A DNA stretch of 64,000 nucleotides from Polyangium sp. 6x1 (lineage in GTDB: Bacteria > Myxococcota_A > Polyangia > Polyangiales > Polyangiaceae): assembly GCF_029946515.1 (NCBI RefSeq), contig NZ_JARZHH010000002.1, positions 1 to 64,000 on the forward strand, given 5' to 3'. The notes under the pieces were generated by a model, which saw nothing but the letters and a program-made list of their open reading frames with translations, did no database searches and was not told the origin of the DNA. Below are positions 1 to 8,504 of this stretch, piece by piece; positions within the stretch are counted from its first letter, which is position 1; every line of letters begins with the position of its first letter. Both the position numbers and the translations under genes were made by a program.

Positions 1-2
1 GC

Positions 3-98
3 GCAGGCGGCGAAGGCGGCGCAGGCGGCGCAGGCGGCGCTGGCGGCGCTGGCGGCGCCGGCGGCGACGGCGGCGCTGGCGGCGTGCGCGGCAAGTAG
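3..98 (+). CDS. C-terminal end of a Gly-rich protein (partial)
   Basis: The open frame enters from the left edge and encodes repeats of Ala-Gly-Gly (with occasional Glu or Asp in place of Ala), ending in V-R-G-K and a TAG stop. Ala-Gly-Gly tracts of this kind are common as low-complexity linkers or tails of secreted and lipid-anchored proteins in myxobacteria; that is family knowledge, since the functional part lies outside the window. No function can be given. A strong hairpin follows about 30 bp after the stop. The frame was chosen because the other two read poly-Arg or an Ala/Lys/Gln mixture. Confidence 0.6.
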   Translation, partial: AGGEGGAGGAGGAGGAGGAGGDGGAGGVRGK

Positions 99-126
99 CC
101 GGGGCGGATCGATCCCCGCACCTCCA

Positions 127-157
127 TCCCCTCTCCCCTCCCTCGCGGGAGAGGGGA
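127..157. terminator. Hairpin between convergent genes
   Basis: An 11-bp perfect stem (127-137 with 147-157, arm sequence TCCCCTCTCCC) closes a 9-nt loop. It lies between the stop of the Gly-rich protein and the stop of the convergent cyclic-nucleotide-binding gene, the right place for a bidirectional terminator. There is no T-run on either side, so it may act as a transcription-end or mRNA-stability hairpin rather than a classical intrinsic terminator. Confidence 0.55.
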
Positions 158-168
158 GGACGGTGTGG

Positions 169-675
169 CTAGCTCGTCCGGTTTGGCCGGGTGTACTCGT
201 CGATCACGTTGGCCACGAGCTCGGCGAGCAGGTTGTCGCAGACGCGCAGGCGTCGGGACATCTCGCGCGCGATGTTGAGCACGAGCAGCGAGTAGGCGCG
301 CAGGTCGCGCCGGTAGAGCGAGTCGAGGTCGTGCGCGGTCATCCGGAGCAGCCTCGACGGCGCCACGGCGCGCACCGTCGCCGAGCGCGGCAGGACGTCG
401 AGGATCGACATCTCGCCGAACCAGTCGCCCGGACCGAGCACGGCCACGCGTGTCTCGTGCTTGCGCTTCGACTGCTTCAAGACCTCCATCTCGCCGTCGA
501 GCAAGACGAACATCTCGCGACCGCTGTCGCCTTCGCGGAACACCACCGAGCCGGGCGTGAGCTCGATCAGATCGAGCGAGCCCGAGAGGTCTTGCAAGAC
601 CTCGTCGCCGAGCCCGCCGAACAGGCCGATCTCCCGCAGCCGCTCGCCACCCTGGAAGCCGAGTTTCACAGACAT
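169..675 (-). CDS. Cyclic nucleotide-binding domain protein
   Basis: A 168-aa protein made almost entirely of one CAP-type effector domain. Residues about 40-110 carry the beta-roll pattern GSVVFREGDSGREMFVLLDG and the phosphate-binding cassette FGEMSILDVLPRSATVRA, with the expected Gly-Glu and Arg. There is no helix-turn-helix after it, so it is probably a cyclic-nucleotide sensor rather than a transcription factor. I chose the ATG at 675 because homology begins just after it. The upstream part of the frame overlaps the preceding lipoprotein gene, whose stop lies 10 nt inside this gene, so the two are translationally coupled. The partner it signals to is unknown. Confidence 0.8.
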   Translation of the reverse strand: MSVKLGFQGGERLREIGLFGGLGDEVLQDLSGSLDLIELTPGSVVFREGDSGREMFVLLDGEMEVLKQSKRKHETRVAVLGPGDWFGEMSILDVLPRSATVRAVAPSRLLRMTAHDLDSLYRRDLRAYSLLVLNIAREMSRRLRVCDNLLAELVANVIDEYTRPNRTS

Positions 676-1565
676 GCGCCGTACGTCACGTTGCCGATGA
701 TCACTTCCACTGCGTCCGCGCCGATCGTGATCGGCGTGCACGACGTGCCCGAGGGACAGATGGGCGAGTTCACGTTGCAGTACTTCAAGCACTCATCCAC
801 GCCCGTGTTGAAGCACCCGTAGGTCCCCGCGCAATCGGTGTCGTCCGTGCACGACGAGTTCTGCGTGCCGCTGCCGGCCTCGCGGCACGTCGTGTAGAGC
901 CGCATCTGCCCCGCCGCCTCGCGCCCGAACGTGCAGGCCGTGCCCGCCGCGCAGCCGACGTTCGTCGTGGCGTTGCAGTTGTCCGAGCAGAGCGTGACGC
1001 CCGCGACCTGGCCGCCGCTGCCGTCGTTGAGCTTCACCACGCACAAGCCGCCCGGCGCCGTGCACTGCGCGTCGCTCGAGCAGAACTCGCCGCACGTGCT
1101 GATCGACGGCGTCGTCGCGAGGCAGATGCCGCCGGACGCGCAGTCGTTGTCGAGGTCGCAGAGCCCGCCGATCGGCACGCTGCCCGCAGGCACGCACGCG
1201 CGCTCGCCCGTGCCGTCGACCTGGCACATCTCGCCGGCCGCACACCCACACTGCGGAGAGACGAGCTTGCAGGGCGTCTCGCCACACGCGCCGCCGCCGC
1301 CGGTTCCGCTCGCGGACGAGGACGACGACGACCCCGCGCCGCTGCCCGACGAGCTCACCGCGCCGCCGCCCATGCCTCCGGCGCCGCCCATGCCGCTCGC
1401 GGACGACGAGCTGTTCGACGACGGCCCGGGCCCCGGCCCGCTCTCGTCGCCGCCTTCGCCACCGCTTCCGCCCGTGCCCGTGTACGAGCTGCCCTTCGCG
1501 CAAGCGCCGAGCACCGACCCCACGAGCGAAACGAGCGCCAACGCCACGGCCAAGCTTGTTCTCAT
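666..1565 (-). CDS. Cys-rich lipoprotein with Gly/Ser-rich linker
   Basis: A 299-aa predicted lipoprotein. The N-terminus is a type II signal peptide ([20 protein letters not shown] followed by Cys, lipobox L-G-A-C region). Residues about 25-95 are a low-complexity Gly/Ser linker. The rest has many paired cysteines in short repeats of the type CxxDxDCxxGxxC, typical of secreted disulfide-rich proteins in myxobacteria. I place the start at 1565 because GAGG sits 5 nt upstream and the signal peptide begins there. Function is unknown; it is likely on the cell surface. It is the first gene of a two-gene unit with the cyclic-nucleotide-binding protein. Confidence 0.75.
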   Translation of the reverse strand: MRTSLAVALALVSLVGSVLGACAKGSSYTGTGGSGGEGGDESGPGPGPSSNSSSSASGMGGAGGMGGGAVSSSGSGAGSSSSSSASGTGGGGACGETPCKLVSPQCGCAAGEMCQVDGTGERACVPAGSVPIGGLCDLDNDCASGGICLATTPSISTCGEFCSSDAQCTAPGGLCVVKLNDGSGGQVAGVTLCSDNCNATTNVGCAAGTACTFGREAAGQMRLYTTCREAGSGTQNSSCTDDTDCAGTYGCFNTGVDECLKYCNVNSPICPSGTSCTPITIGADAVEVIIGNVTYGACL

Positions 1566-1632
1566 CGTCACCTCGCGCGAACGGGAGCAGGAGGAAGAAG
1601 CGAGAGAAACCTTACGCCCAAGGGGCGAAAGA

Positions 1633-2082
1633 TCAACGAGCGGCAAGCTCCTTCGAGAAGACGATCCGCTGACGCCCTGGGCCCGCGTAGTCCTCGACTT
1701 CGGCCCTCGCCCAGCCGAGGGCGTCGTGGAAGCGCACCGAGCCCTCGTTGCCGAGCGTGGTGATCGCCTTCATCAGGCGGCAGCCGGCCTCGTGGCAGTC
1801 GGCCTCGAACGCGGTGTAGAGCAGGCGCGCGACGCCGCGGCGTCGGTAGTCCGGATGGATGCCGACGATGTGCACGTACCCGACCGGCCCTTCGGGCGCG
1901 ATGAAGCCGAACAAGAAGCCCACGAGATGATCGTCGTGCTCCACCACGCGCGCGAGCCTTCCGAGCTCGTAGAAGAAGATCGGGTGCGCGAGCGCGCTCG
2001 TGGGCCCACCCCACCAGCGGTCGATCACGCGTACGATCTCGTCGTAGTCGGACTTCTTGAGCGGTCTCGTCGTCAGCTCCAC
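1633..2082 (-). CDS. GNAT-family N-acetyltransferase
   Basis: A 149-aa protein with the GNAT fold. The acetyl-CoA-binding motif A is visible as [17 protein letters not shown], preceded by the beta-strand YVHIVGI, and the C-terminal part [13 protein letters not shown] is the typical motif B region (neighbour of the substrate-binding end). I set the start at the GTG at 2082 because AGGAGG lies 4 nt upstream and the protein begins with [16 protein letters not shown], the usual GNAT start. The substrate is unknown. It is divergent from rpe, with 92 bp between the starts containing a short GAGCCC/GGGCTC hairpin (2097-2113). Confidence 0.8.
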   Translation of the reverse strand: MELTTRPLKKSDYDEIVRVIDRWWGGPTSALAHPIFFYELGRLARVVEHDDHLVGFLFGFIAPEGPVGYVHIVGIHPDYRRRGVARLLYTAFEADCHEAGCRLMKAITTLGNEGSVRFHDALGWARAEVEDYAGPGRQRIVFSKELAAR

Positions 2083-2174
2083 GGCGCCTCCTGCGTGAGC
2101 CCGGCGCGGGCTCCCCCAGGGTAGCCGCTCTTGGCCGGAGGACCCCACTCCAAAAACATGCTAGCCGTAGCGCC

Positions 2175-2900
2175 GTGAGTCGCGACGCGATCCGCATTGC
2201 CCCTTCGATACTTTCCGCAGATTTCGGTCGCCTCGCCGAGGAGGTCCGCGCCGTCGAGGCCGCGGGCGCCGACTGGATCCACGTCGATGCCATGGACGGG
2301 CGCTTCGTGCCGAACATCACGATCGGCCCGCTCGTCGTGCAGGCGGTCCGCGCAGCGACCACCTTGCCGATCGACGTGCATCTCATGATCGTCGAGCCCG
2401 AGCGGTACGTCGCGGATTTCGCGAAGGCCGGCGCCGACCTCATCAGCGTGCACGTGGAGGCCTCGCCGCACCTGCACCGCACCCTCCAGCAAATCCGCGC
2501 CCTCGGGAAGAAGGCCGGCGTCGTGCTGAACCCGCACACGCCCGAGGACACGATCCGCTACGTGCTGCCCGATTGCGACTTCGTCCTCGTGATGAGCGTC
2601 AACCCCGGCTTCGGCGGTCAGCGCTTCATCCCGAGCGCCTTGCCCAAGCTCGACGCGCTCCGCCGCGCCATCGACGCGCAGGGCCTCGCCGTGGACCTCG
2701 AAATCGACGGCGGCGTCGCGGTCGGCACCGCGCGCGAGGTCGTCCGCGCCGGCGCGCGCGTGCTCGTCGCCGGCTCGGCCGTCTTCAACGCGGTCGCGAG
2801 CGCCGGAGACATCTCCTTCGACGAGCGGGTCGCTCGCTACGCCAAGGCCATCCGCGCGCTGCGCGAAGACGCGGCCGAGGGCGTGGGAGCCGCGGCGTGA
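2175..2900 (+). CDS. rpe: Ribulose-phosphate 3-epimerase
   Basis: The enzyme interconverts ribulose 5-phosphate and xylulose 5-phosphate in the pentose phosphate pathway, in the cytoplasm. The 241-aa protein has the family signatures in order: [12 protein letters not shown] near the N-terminus, [17 protein letters not shown] (metal ligand His and catalytic Asp), [22 protein letters not shown] and EIDGGV (second catalytic Asp). The length is close to the usual 220-235 with a short C-terminal extension. The start is a GTG. The stop overlaps the GTG start of the next gene (GTGA), so the three downstream genes form one operon. Pentose phosphates also feed sedoheptulose 7-phosphate, the precursor used by the heptose genes far downstream, but no direct link is implied. 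Confidence 0.95.
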   Translation: MSRDAIRIAPSILSADFGRLAEEVRAVEAAGADWIHVDAMDGRFVPNITIGPLVVQAVRAATTLPIDVHLMIVEPERYVADFAKAGADLISVHVEASPHLHRTLQQIRALGKKAGVVLNPHTPEDTIRYVLPDCDFVLVMSVNPGFGGQRFIPSALPKLDALRRAIDAQGLAVDLEIDGGVAVGTAREVVRAGARVLVAGSAVFNAVASAGDISFDERVARYAKAIRALREDAAEGVGAAA

Positions 2901-4267
2901 AACGCGCCTGGCTCGGGGCCGTCGCCCTCGCGCTCGTCTCCGGCTGTGGCCCTTCGTCGCCGCCCTCGCGCGCGCCCGCGCCGGCGAGCTCCAGCCAGCC
3001 GACCCCGACCCATCCGGGGGAGATCAACCTCGACGAAGAGACCCCGCCCGACGCGGAAAGCACGGCGGCGGTGCAGGCGATGCTCCAGCGCGTCGCGCGC
3101 GCGCGCGGGCTCCCGATCAAGCGGACCGTGCCGGGCAAGGTCCTCGATCGCGACACGATGCTCCGCCGCATCCGCGAGACGGTCGAACAGGACACGCCGA
3201 AGGACGCGCTCGTCGCCCAGGGCGAGCTGCTCGCGGCGCTCGACCTCGTCCCTGCCGACTACGACTTCGTCGCCGGCGCCTTCGCCCTGCTCGGCGGGCG
3301 TGTCGCGGGGTTTTACGATCCGGACGACGGCGCCATGTACCTCGCCGACGACCTCGGCGAGGAGGAGGCGCAGGAGACGCTCGCCCACGAGCTCGCCCAC
3401 GCCCTCGCCGACCAGAGTTTTCCCCTGGCGCCGATGGTCGAATACGCGCCGGGCGCGGGGGACCGCCTCTCGGCCGTGCATTCGGTCATCGAGGGCGACG
3501 CCACGAGCGCGATGCTCGACGTCACGCTCGGCTCGGCCTTCCAGATGAGCGAGGAGCAGGTCCGATTCGCGTTCGTCGCGTCGACGGCGATGTCCGACAT
3601 CGGCCAGAAGACCCCGCGCGCCATCACCTCCTCCCTGGTCTCGCCCTACACGGACGGCTTCGCGTTCATTCAGGCCTTGCGCAGCCGCGGCGACTGGCCC
3701 GCGGTCGACGAGGTCTGGCGAGCGATGCCCGAGACGACGGAGCAATTGTTACACATCGACAAACTCCTCGCGCGCGAGCCGGCCGAGGCCGTCGCGCCGC
3801 CGGTGCTCGGTGCGCTCGGACGGCAAGGGTATCGGGCGCTCATCGACGACGTGATGGGCGAGCAGGGGCTCCGGATCTTGCTGGAGGACGTCGGGAGCCG
3901 CGCAGAGGCGCGGCGCGGCGCGGCGGGGTGGGGCGGGGATCGATTCGTGGTGGCGATGCGCGCGGAGGGGCCAAAGCGGCTCTTCGCGGTGGCGTTCCGG
4001 CTCCGCATGGACACGCCGGCGGACGCGGCCGAGGTCGCGGAGCTCTTCGAGCGCAAGTATGGGAAGGACTGCCGGGAGCGGGACAAGCTCGGCCCTGTCG
4101 CCTGGGGGGCGCGGGGCCGGGACATCGCGTTCGTCGCGGGGCCTTACGAGAGGGACGGGGGAACACCGCGGGCGCGGGGTCAATGCGCCGAGGCGGTGAC
4201 GTGGCTGGGGGAGGTTTGGCAGGCCGCACCACCGGATGAGGCGGGCAGGGCCCGCGCGGGACGATGA
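2897..4267 (+). CDS. Lipoprotein with HExxH zinc-metallopeptidase signature
   Basis: A 456-aa predicted lipoprotein. The N-terminus [17 protein letters not shown] is a type II signal peptide with lipobox S-G-C. After a Pro/Ser-rich linker comes an alpha/beta domain with the zinc-binding helix [15 protein letters not shown] near residue 170, preceded by [15 protein letters not shown] later Glu-containing segment ([13 protein letters not shown]) is a plausible third zinc ligand. It resembles uncharacterised bacterial lipoproteins with a gluzincin-like core; substrate unknown. I set the start at GTG 2897, which overlaps the rpe stop by GTGA. The stop overlaps the next start by ATGA. Confidence 0.75.
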   Translation: MKRAWLGAVALALVSGCGPSSPPSRAPAPASSSQPTPTHPGEINLDEETPPDAESTAAVQAMLQRVARARGLPIKRTVPGKVLDRDTMLRRIRETVEQDTPKDALVAQGELLAALDLVPADYDFVAGAFALLGGRVAGFYDPDDGAMYLADDLGEEEAQETLAHELAHALADQSFPLAPMVEYAPGAGDRLSAVHSVIEGDATSAMLDVTLGSAFQMSEEQVRFAFVASTAMSDIGQKTPRAITSSLVSPYTDGFAFIQALRSRGDWPAVDEVWRAMPETTEQLLHIDKLLAREPAEAVAPPVLGALGRQGYRALIDDVMGEQGLRILLEDVGSRAEARRGAAGWGGDRFVVAMRAEGPKRLFAVAFRLRMDTPADAAEVAELFERKYGKDCRERDKLGPVAWGARGRDIAFVAGPYERDGGTPRARGQCAEAVTWLGEVWQAAPPDEAGRARAGR

Positions 4268-5198
4268 CGAAGACCCGGACGATCCTCGACGAGATTGGCC
4301 ATACCCCCATCGTGCCGCTCCGGCGTATCGGCAAGGGCCTTCCCGTGCCGGTGTACGTCAAATGCGAGCACCTCAATCCCGGCGGCAGCATCAAGGACCG
4401 CATCGCGCGGGCGATCATCGAGGACGCCGAAAAGCGCGGCTCCCTGAAGCCCGGCGCGACGCTCGTCGAGGCCACGGCCGGCAACACGGGCATGGGCCTC
4501 GCGCTCATGGCGGCCGTCCGGGGCTACGAGCTCGTCTGCGTGATGCCCGAAAAGATGAGCGTCGACAAACGCGCGGCGCTCTCCTCGCTCGGCGCGCGCC
4601 TCCACATCACGCCAAACGATCCGCCGGACAGCCCCGACAATTTCCGCAACGTGGCCGAGCGCCTCGCGAAGACGGAGGGCTGGTTCTTGACCGACCAGTT
4701 CCGAAACCCCGCGAACGTGCGGGCGCACGAGGAGACGACAGGCCCGGAGATCCTGGTCTCGATGGGCCGCAAGATCGGCGCATTCGTGGCCGGCGCGGGC
4801 ACGGGCGGCACGATCACGGGCGTCGGCCGGTATTTGAAGCGCCTCGCCCCCGGCGTGCGTATCGTCCTCGCCGACCCGCGCGGCTCGGTGCTGGCGCATT
4901 GGGCGGAGACCGGCGAGATCGGCCCGGACGCGCCCTACCGAATCGAGGGCATCGGCGGGAGCCGGCCTCCGGAATTGCTCGACCGCACGGTGATTGACGA
5001 GGCGATCACGGTGAGCGACGAGGACGCGTTCCTCATGACGCGCCGATTGATCCGCGAAGAAGGCCTCTTCGTGGGCGCCTCCTCGGGCGCCGCCGTGGTC
5101 GCGGCGCTCCGCGTGGCGGCGAGCGGCGAGCTCCAGGGCCCGGTGGTCGCGATCCTGGCCGATAGCTGGGACCGTTACTTCACGCGCGAATGGCTCCG

Positions 5199-5202
<4 letters not shown>
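4264..5202 (+). CDS. Cysteine synthase / cystathionine beta-synthase family PLP enzyme
   Basis: A 312-aa fold-type II PLP enzyme. The PLP lysine is in NPGGSIKDRIA (residue about 44). The substrate loop is ATAGNTGMGLA, the phosphate-binding loop is GAGTGGTITGVGR, and the pyrimidine-contact segment is GASSGAA. These are the hallmarks of O-acetylserine sulfhydrylase (CysK/CysM) and the catalytic core of cystathionine beta-synthase. The length fits CysK/CysM without a CBS-pair regulatory domain. Which of the two reactions it runs cannot be told from the sequence alone. The gene is translationally coupled to the metallopeptidase-like lipoprotein upstream. Its stop overlaps the convergent amidohydrolase stop in a shared CTAG. 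Confidence 0.85.
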
Positions 5203-6032
<830 letters not shown>

Positions 6033-6178
6033 GGCACCTCCACGCGCGAGCATCGCACGCCGCGCGCGCGCCGAGGAGGTGCGACGAGCGTCGGCCCGTG
6101 GTAGTGCTGTCCCGACGCCGCGCCCGGCAGCCGACCGGCAGCGGGGAGCGGACCGACGGAGGTGCGAGCAGCAAGGGA

Positions 6179-6209
6179 TTGACAAACCAGGAAGAAAAAG
6201 CCGAAGATT
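6179..6209 (+). promoter_or_regulatory. Sigma-70-type promoter of the tRNA gene
   Basis: A perfect -35 box TTGACA (6179-6184) and an AAGATT -10-like box (6204-6209) with a 19-bp spacer. Transcription would start about 9 nt before the tRNA-Ser. A small inverted repeat CCGAA/TTCGG (6201-6214) overlaps the -10 region. Placement directly ahead of the tRNA supports the call; the long spacer weakens it. Confidence 0.5.
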
Positions 6210-6224
6210 TTCGGCGTCCGTTCG

Positions 6225-6311
6225 GGAGGAGTGGCCGAGTGGTCGAAGGCAGCGGTTTTGAAAACCGCCGTACCCGGAAGGGTACCAGGGGTTCGAATCC
6301 CTTCTCCTCCG
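6225..6311 (+). tRNA. tRNA-Ser (anticodon UGA)
   Basis: The acceptor arms GGAGGAG and CTCCTCC pair perfectly, followed by discriminator G. The D-arm GTGGCCGAGTGGTCGAAGGC is the class II serine pattern. The anticodon stem GCGGT/ACCGC encloses loop TTTGAAA with anticodon TGA. A long variable arm (TACCCGGAAGGGTA) and T-arm GGGGTTCGAATCCC follow. CCA is not encoded. It reads UCA and, by wobble, UCG-type serine codons. The neighbouring right-hand side is the start of the NRPS/PKS locus; tRNA genes are common insertion points, but no attachment-site repeat is seen. Confidence 0.95.
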
Positions 6312-6487
6312 CTGATTTCTGTAGGAGTTGTCGGTCGTTAGAGCGGTCCGGGGCGTGACCAGGAGTGGACAGACGGGGACAGGTCTGGACACGGGTTCTG
6401 GAATGATCGCACACCCGCGCCAACGCTCCGCGCATTGCTCGCGTCATGGCCCGCACGCGGCTGCGAGCATCGCGCGCTGCGCATGGG

Positions 6488-8131
6488 TCACGCCGACGTC
6501 TCGGACGCCTGCGTCCGCGAATCGTAGGCCAGGACCTTGCCGTATTCGAACTTGAGGATCCGGTCCGCCACCCGGAAATAACGATCGTCGTGGCTGATGA
6601 CCAGCACGGCCTTTCCGCGCGCCCGCAGCTCGGGCAGGAAGTGCGTGTAAAACAGCTCGCGGAACGTCGGATCCTGCTCCGCGGCCCATTCGTCGAAGAG
6701 GTAGATCGGTCGGTCGTCGAGCAGCGCCATCAGCAGCGCCAAGCGCTTGCGTTGCCCGAGGGATAGGGCCGTCGTCGAGAGCGCGCGCCCGTCGATCCGG
6801 ACCTTGTGGTCGAGCTGGAGCCGCGAAAGGAGTGCGCGCGCCGCTTCGTCCACACCGGCGCCGTCGATGCCGAGCAGTGAATCGAAGACGAAGGCGTCGG
6901 AGAACACCGCCGAGAAGAGCTCGCGATGACGCTCCTCCTCGCCTCGCCCGACGAGCTCGCCATTCAGGCGGACTTCCCCCGACTCGGGCGTGTAGAGGCC
7001 CGCGAGCACCTTGGCGAGGGTCGTCTTGCCGCCGCCATTCCCGCCGACGATGAAGACGATCTCGCCCGGCCGGAGCGCCAGATCGACCGGGCCGACGGTG
7101 AAGGACCGGCCTTCGTCTTCGCGGTGGTACGAGTACGTCACCGCGGAGAGCGCGAGCGTATCGATCGCCGGGGCCGGCCGATCCGTCCCGTGATCCTCGC
7201 GAGCGCTCGACAGGGAGAGGCCCGCCGCTTCGATCGACCTGAGCGCGATCGTCCCGCGCGTCAGCACGGGCATCGCGCCGAGCACGAAATCGAGCGGCGG
7301 GATGAGGTAGAGCGCCGCCAGCACGAAGCCGCCGACCGTGGGGCCGGCGACCTTCCAGAGCGTCGGGGCGAGGAAGAGGAAGCCGCCGATTGCGAAGAAG
7401 AGGAGCGCCTGCCCGATGCCGTTTGCCGCGGCGAAGGCCGTCATTCCGCGCATCGCGTTCTGGCCTGCCGAGGCGGCCGTGGGGCCGAGGACCTGCGCGA
7501 AAAACTCCTCCCGGCGCTTGCGGTGGAGCTTCAGCTCCTTCACCCCATCCGTCACCGTCCGGAAGTGACGCGCGAGGTCGTCGGTGTCCTTCCGCGCGCT
7601 GTCGAGCTGCTTCACGGCCCTCTCGGCGACGGCGCGATACACGAAAATCCCCGCCGCCATCGTGAGCACGCTGGCGAGGAACAGGGGGAACGAGAGCCAG
7701 GCCATGTAGACGAGGCAGCCGAGGACCACCGCGAGCTGCGGAACGACGCCGAGCGTCGCCGGGATCGCGCCGGCCACCGCGAGGACGTCCTCCGTGAGGA
7801 TGGCGAGCAGCCTCGCCGGGCCCATCTCTTCGACGGTGCGGAGGGGCGCATCGAGGATCTGGCGCGAGAGCCGCAGGCGCAGATCGTAGACGGCGGCTTC
7901 GGCCTGACGCACGACGACGGCGTGGGCCCAGAAGCGGGCCACGATCATGACGGCGCACAGGCCGACGAAGGTGACGGCGAGCGACGCGGGCCGCGCGTCG
8001 GACTCGAGGGCCGCACGGATGACGGCGACCAGCCCGGCGCTGGCGAAGCCGCCGATCAGCCCGAGGACGAGCGCGCCCAGCGCGGCCAGCCTCGAGCGTT
8101 TCAGAATGATCTCGAAGAGGCTCACGCTCAC
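6488..8131 (-). CDS. Cyclic-peptide-type ABC exporter (fused TMD-NBD)
   Basis: A 547-aa half transporter. The first about 310 residues hold six hydrophobic segments. The C-terminal ATPase has Walker A GGNGGGKTT (about residue 360), signature LSLGQRKRLAL (about 458) and Walker B IYLFDEWAAEQD (about 477). The E-W-A-A-E-Q-D D-loop and the short NBD are typical of the SyrD/PvdE-like cyclic peptide exporter family that accompanies NRPS clusters (family knowledge). It is divergent from the first NRPS gene, so it probably exports the product or a precursor across the inner membrane. The ATG follows a weak purine-rich stretch. Only a poor sigma-54-like match (CGGTTC-N5-TTGC) is seen upstream of it. 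Confidence 0.9.
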   Translation of the reverse strand: MSVSLFEIILKRSRLAALGALVLGLIGGFASAGLVAVIRAALESDARPASLAVTFVGLCAVMIVARFWAHAVVVRQAEAAVYDLRLRLSRQILDAPLRTVEEMGPARLLAILTEDVLAVAGAIPATLGVVPQLAVVLGCLVYMAWLSFPLFLASVLTMAAGIFVYRAVAERAVKQLDSARKDTDDLARHFRTVTDGVKELKLHRKRREEFFAQVLGPTAASAGQNAMRGMTAFAAANGIGQALLFFAIGGFLFLAPTLWKVAGPTVGGFVLAALYLIPPLDFVLGAMPVLTRGTIALRSIEAAGLSLSSAREDHGTDRPAPAIDTLALSAVTYSYHREDEGRSFTVGPVDLALRPGEIVFIVGGNGGGKTTLAKVLAGLYTPESGEVRLNGELVGRGEEERHRELFSAVFSDAFVFDSLLGIDGAGVDEAARALLSRLQLDHKVRIDGRALSTTALSLGQRKRLALLMALLDDRPIYLFDEWAAEQDPTFRELFYTHFLPELRARGKAVLVISHDDRYFRVADRILKFEYGKVLAYDSRTQASETSA

Positions 8132-8504
8132 CTTCTCCAGCCCGGGACGCTATTGCGATGCCGCGAGGACCGCAAGGGACCGCGCTCGCCAGGCAAGAAG
8201 CGAACCGCCGGCACGGCAATCCCCGCGGGAGGGCGGGGCGCTGGTCGCGTTGCGCTGGGCCTGCGCTGTGCCGCGCACGGTTTGCGCCAATCTTGCACAA
8301 CGCCGGGGGCTCCGCGCGCGCGAACGCCGGCATTCACGGCATGCAATGAGGTGGCTTGCTTTTTGCTATCGGCAGCGAGCCGCGGAGGGGCAGGGTGAGG
8401 CTCCGTCCATCCGCGAGTTTTTGCCTTCGTTAACAGCCTGCTGGCTTCCTTCGCGGGCGTGGCCGCTGGATCGGTCCGCGAACGTGTTGTATCAAGGGTC
8501 CCCT
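8132..8504. other. Divergent promoter region, exporter / NRPS
   Basis: These 373 bp between the divergent exporter and NRPS starts hold no convincing gene. The left two-thirds are GC-rich like the genes. The right part, near 8341-8370, is locally AT-richer and contains the sigma-54-like element described separately. No clear operator palindrome is seen. Confidence 0.5.
8352..8367 (+). promoter_or_regulatory. Sigma-54-like -24/-12 element for the first NRPS operon
   Basis: TGGCTTGCTTTTTGCT fits the pattern TGGCAC-N5-TTGCW with GG and GC separated by exactly 10 nt. The -12 half TTGCT is perfect; the -24 half matches 4 of 6. The gene start is about 140 nt downstream. It gains weight because similar elements stand before three other operons of the window. 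Confidence 0.5.

Noticed and set aside
1-98. DNA tandem repeat or CRISPR-like array at the left edge
   Set aside because: The periodic GGCGGCGCT units are explained by an Ala-Gly-Gly coding tail; no spacers of regular length exist.
6225-6311. tRNA-Ser as integration site of a genomic island covering the NRPS/PKS genes
   Set aside because: No direct repeat of the tRNA 3' end, integrase or transposase was seen in the window, so there is no support beyond position.
8170-8220. Sigma-54 promoter for the ABC exporter
   Set aside because: Only CGGTTC-N5-TTGC is present on the minus strand; the -24 half is too poor to report.
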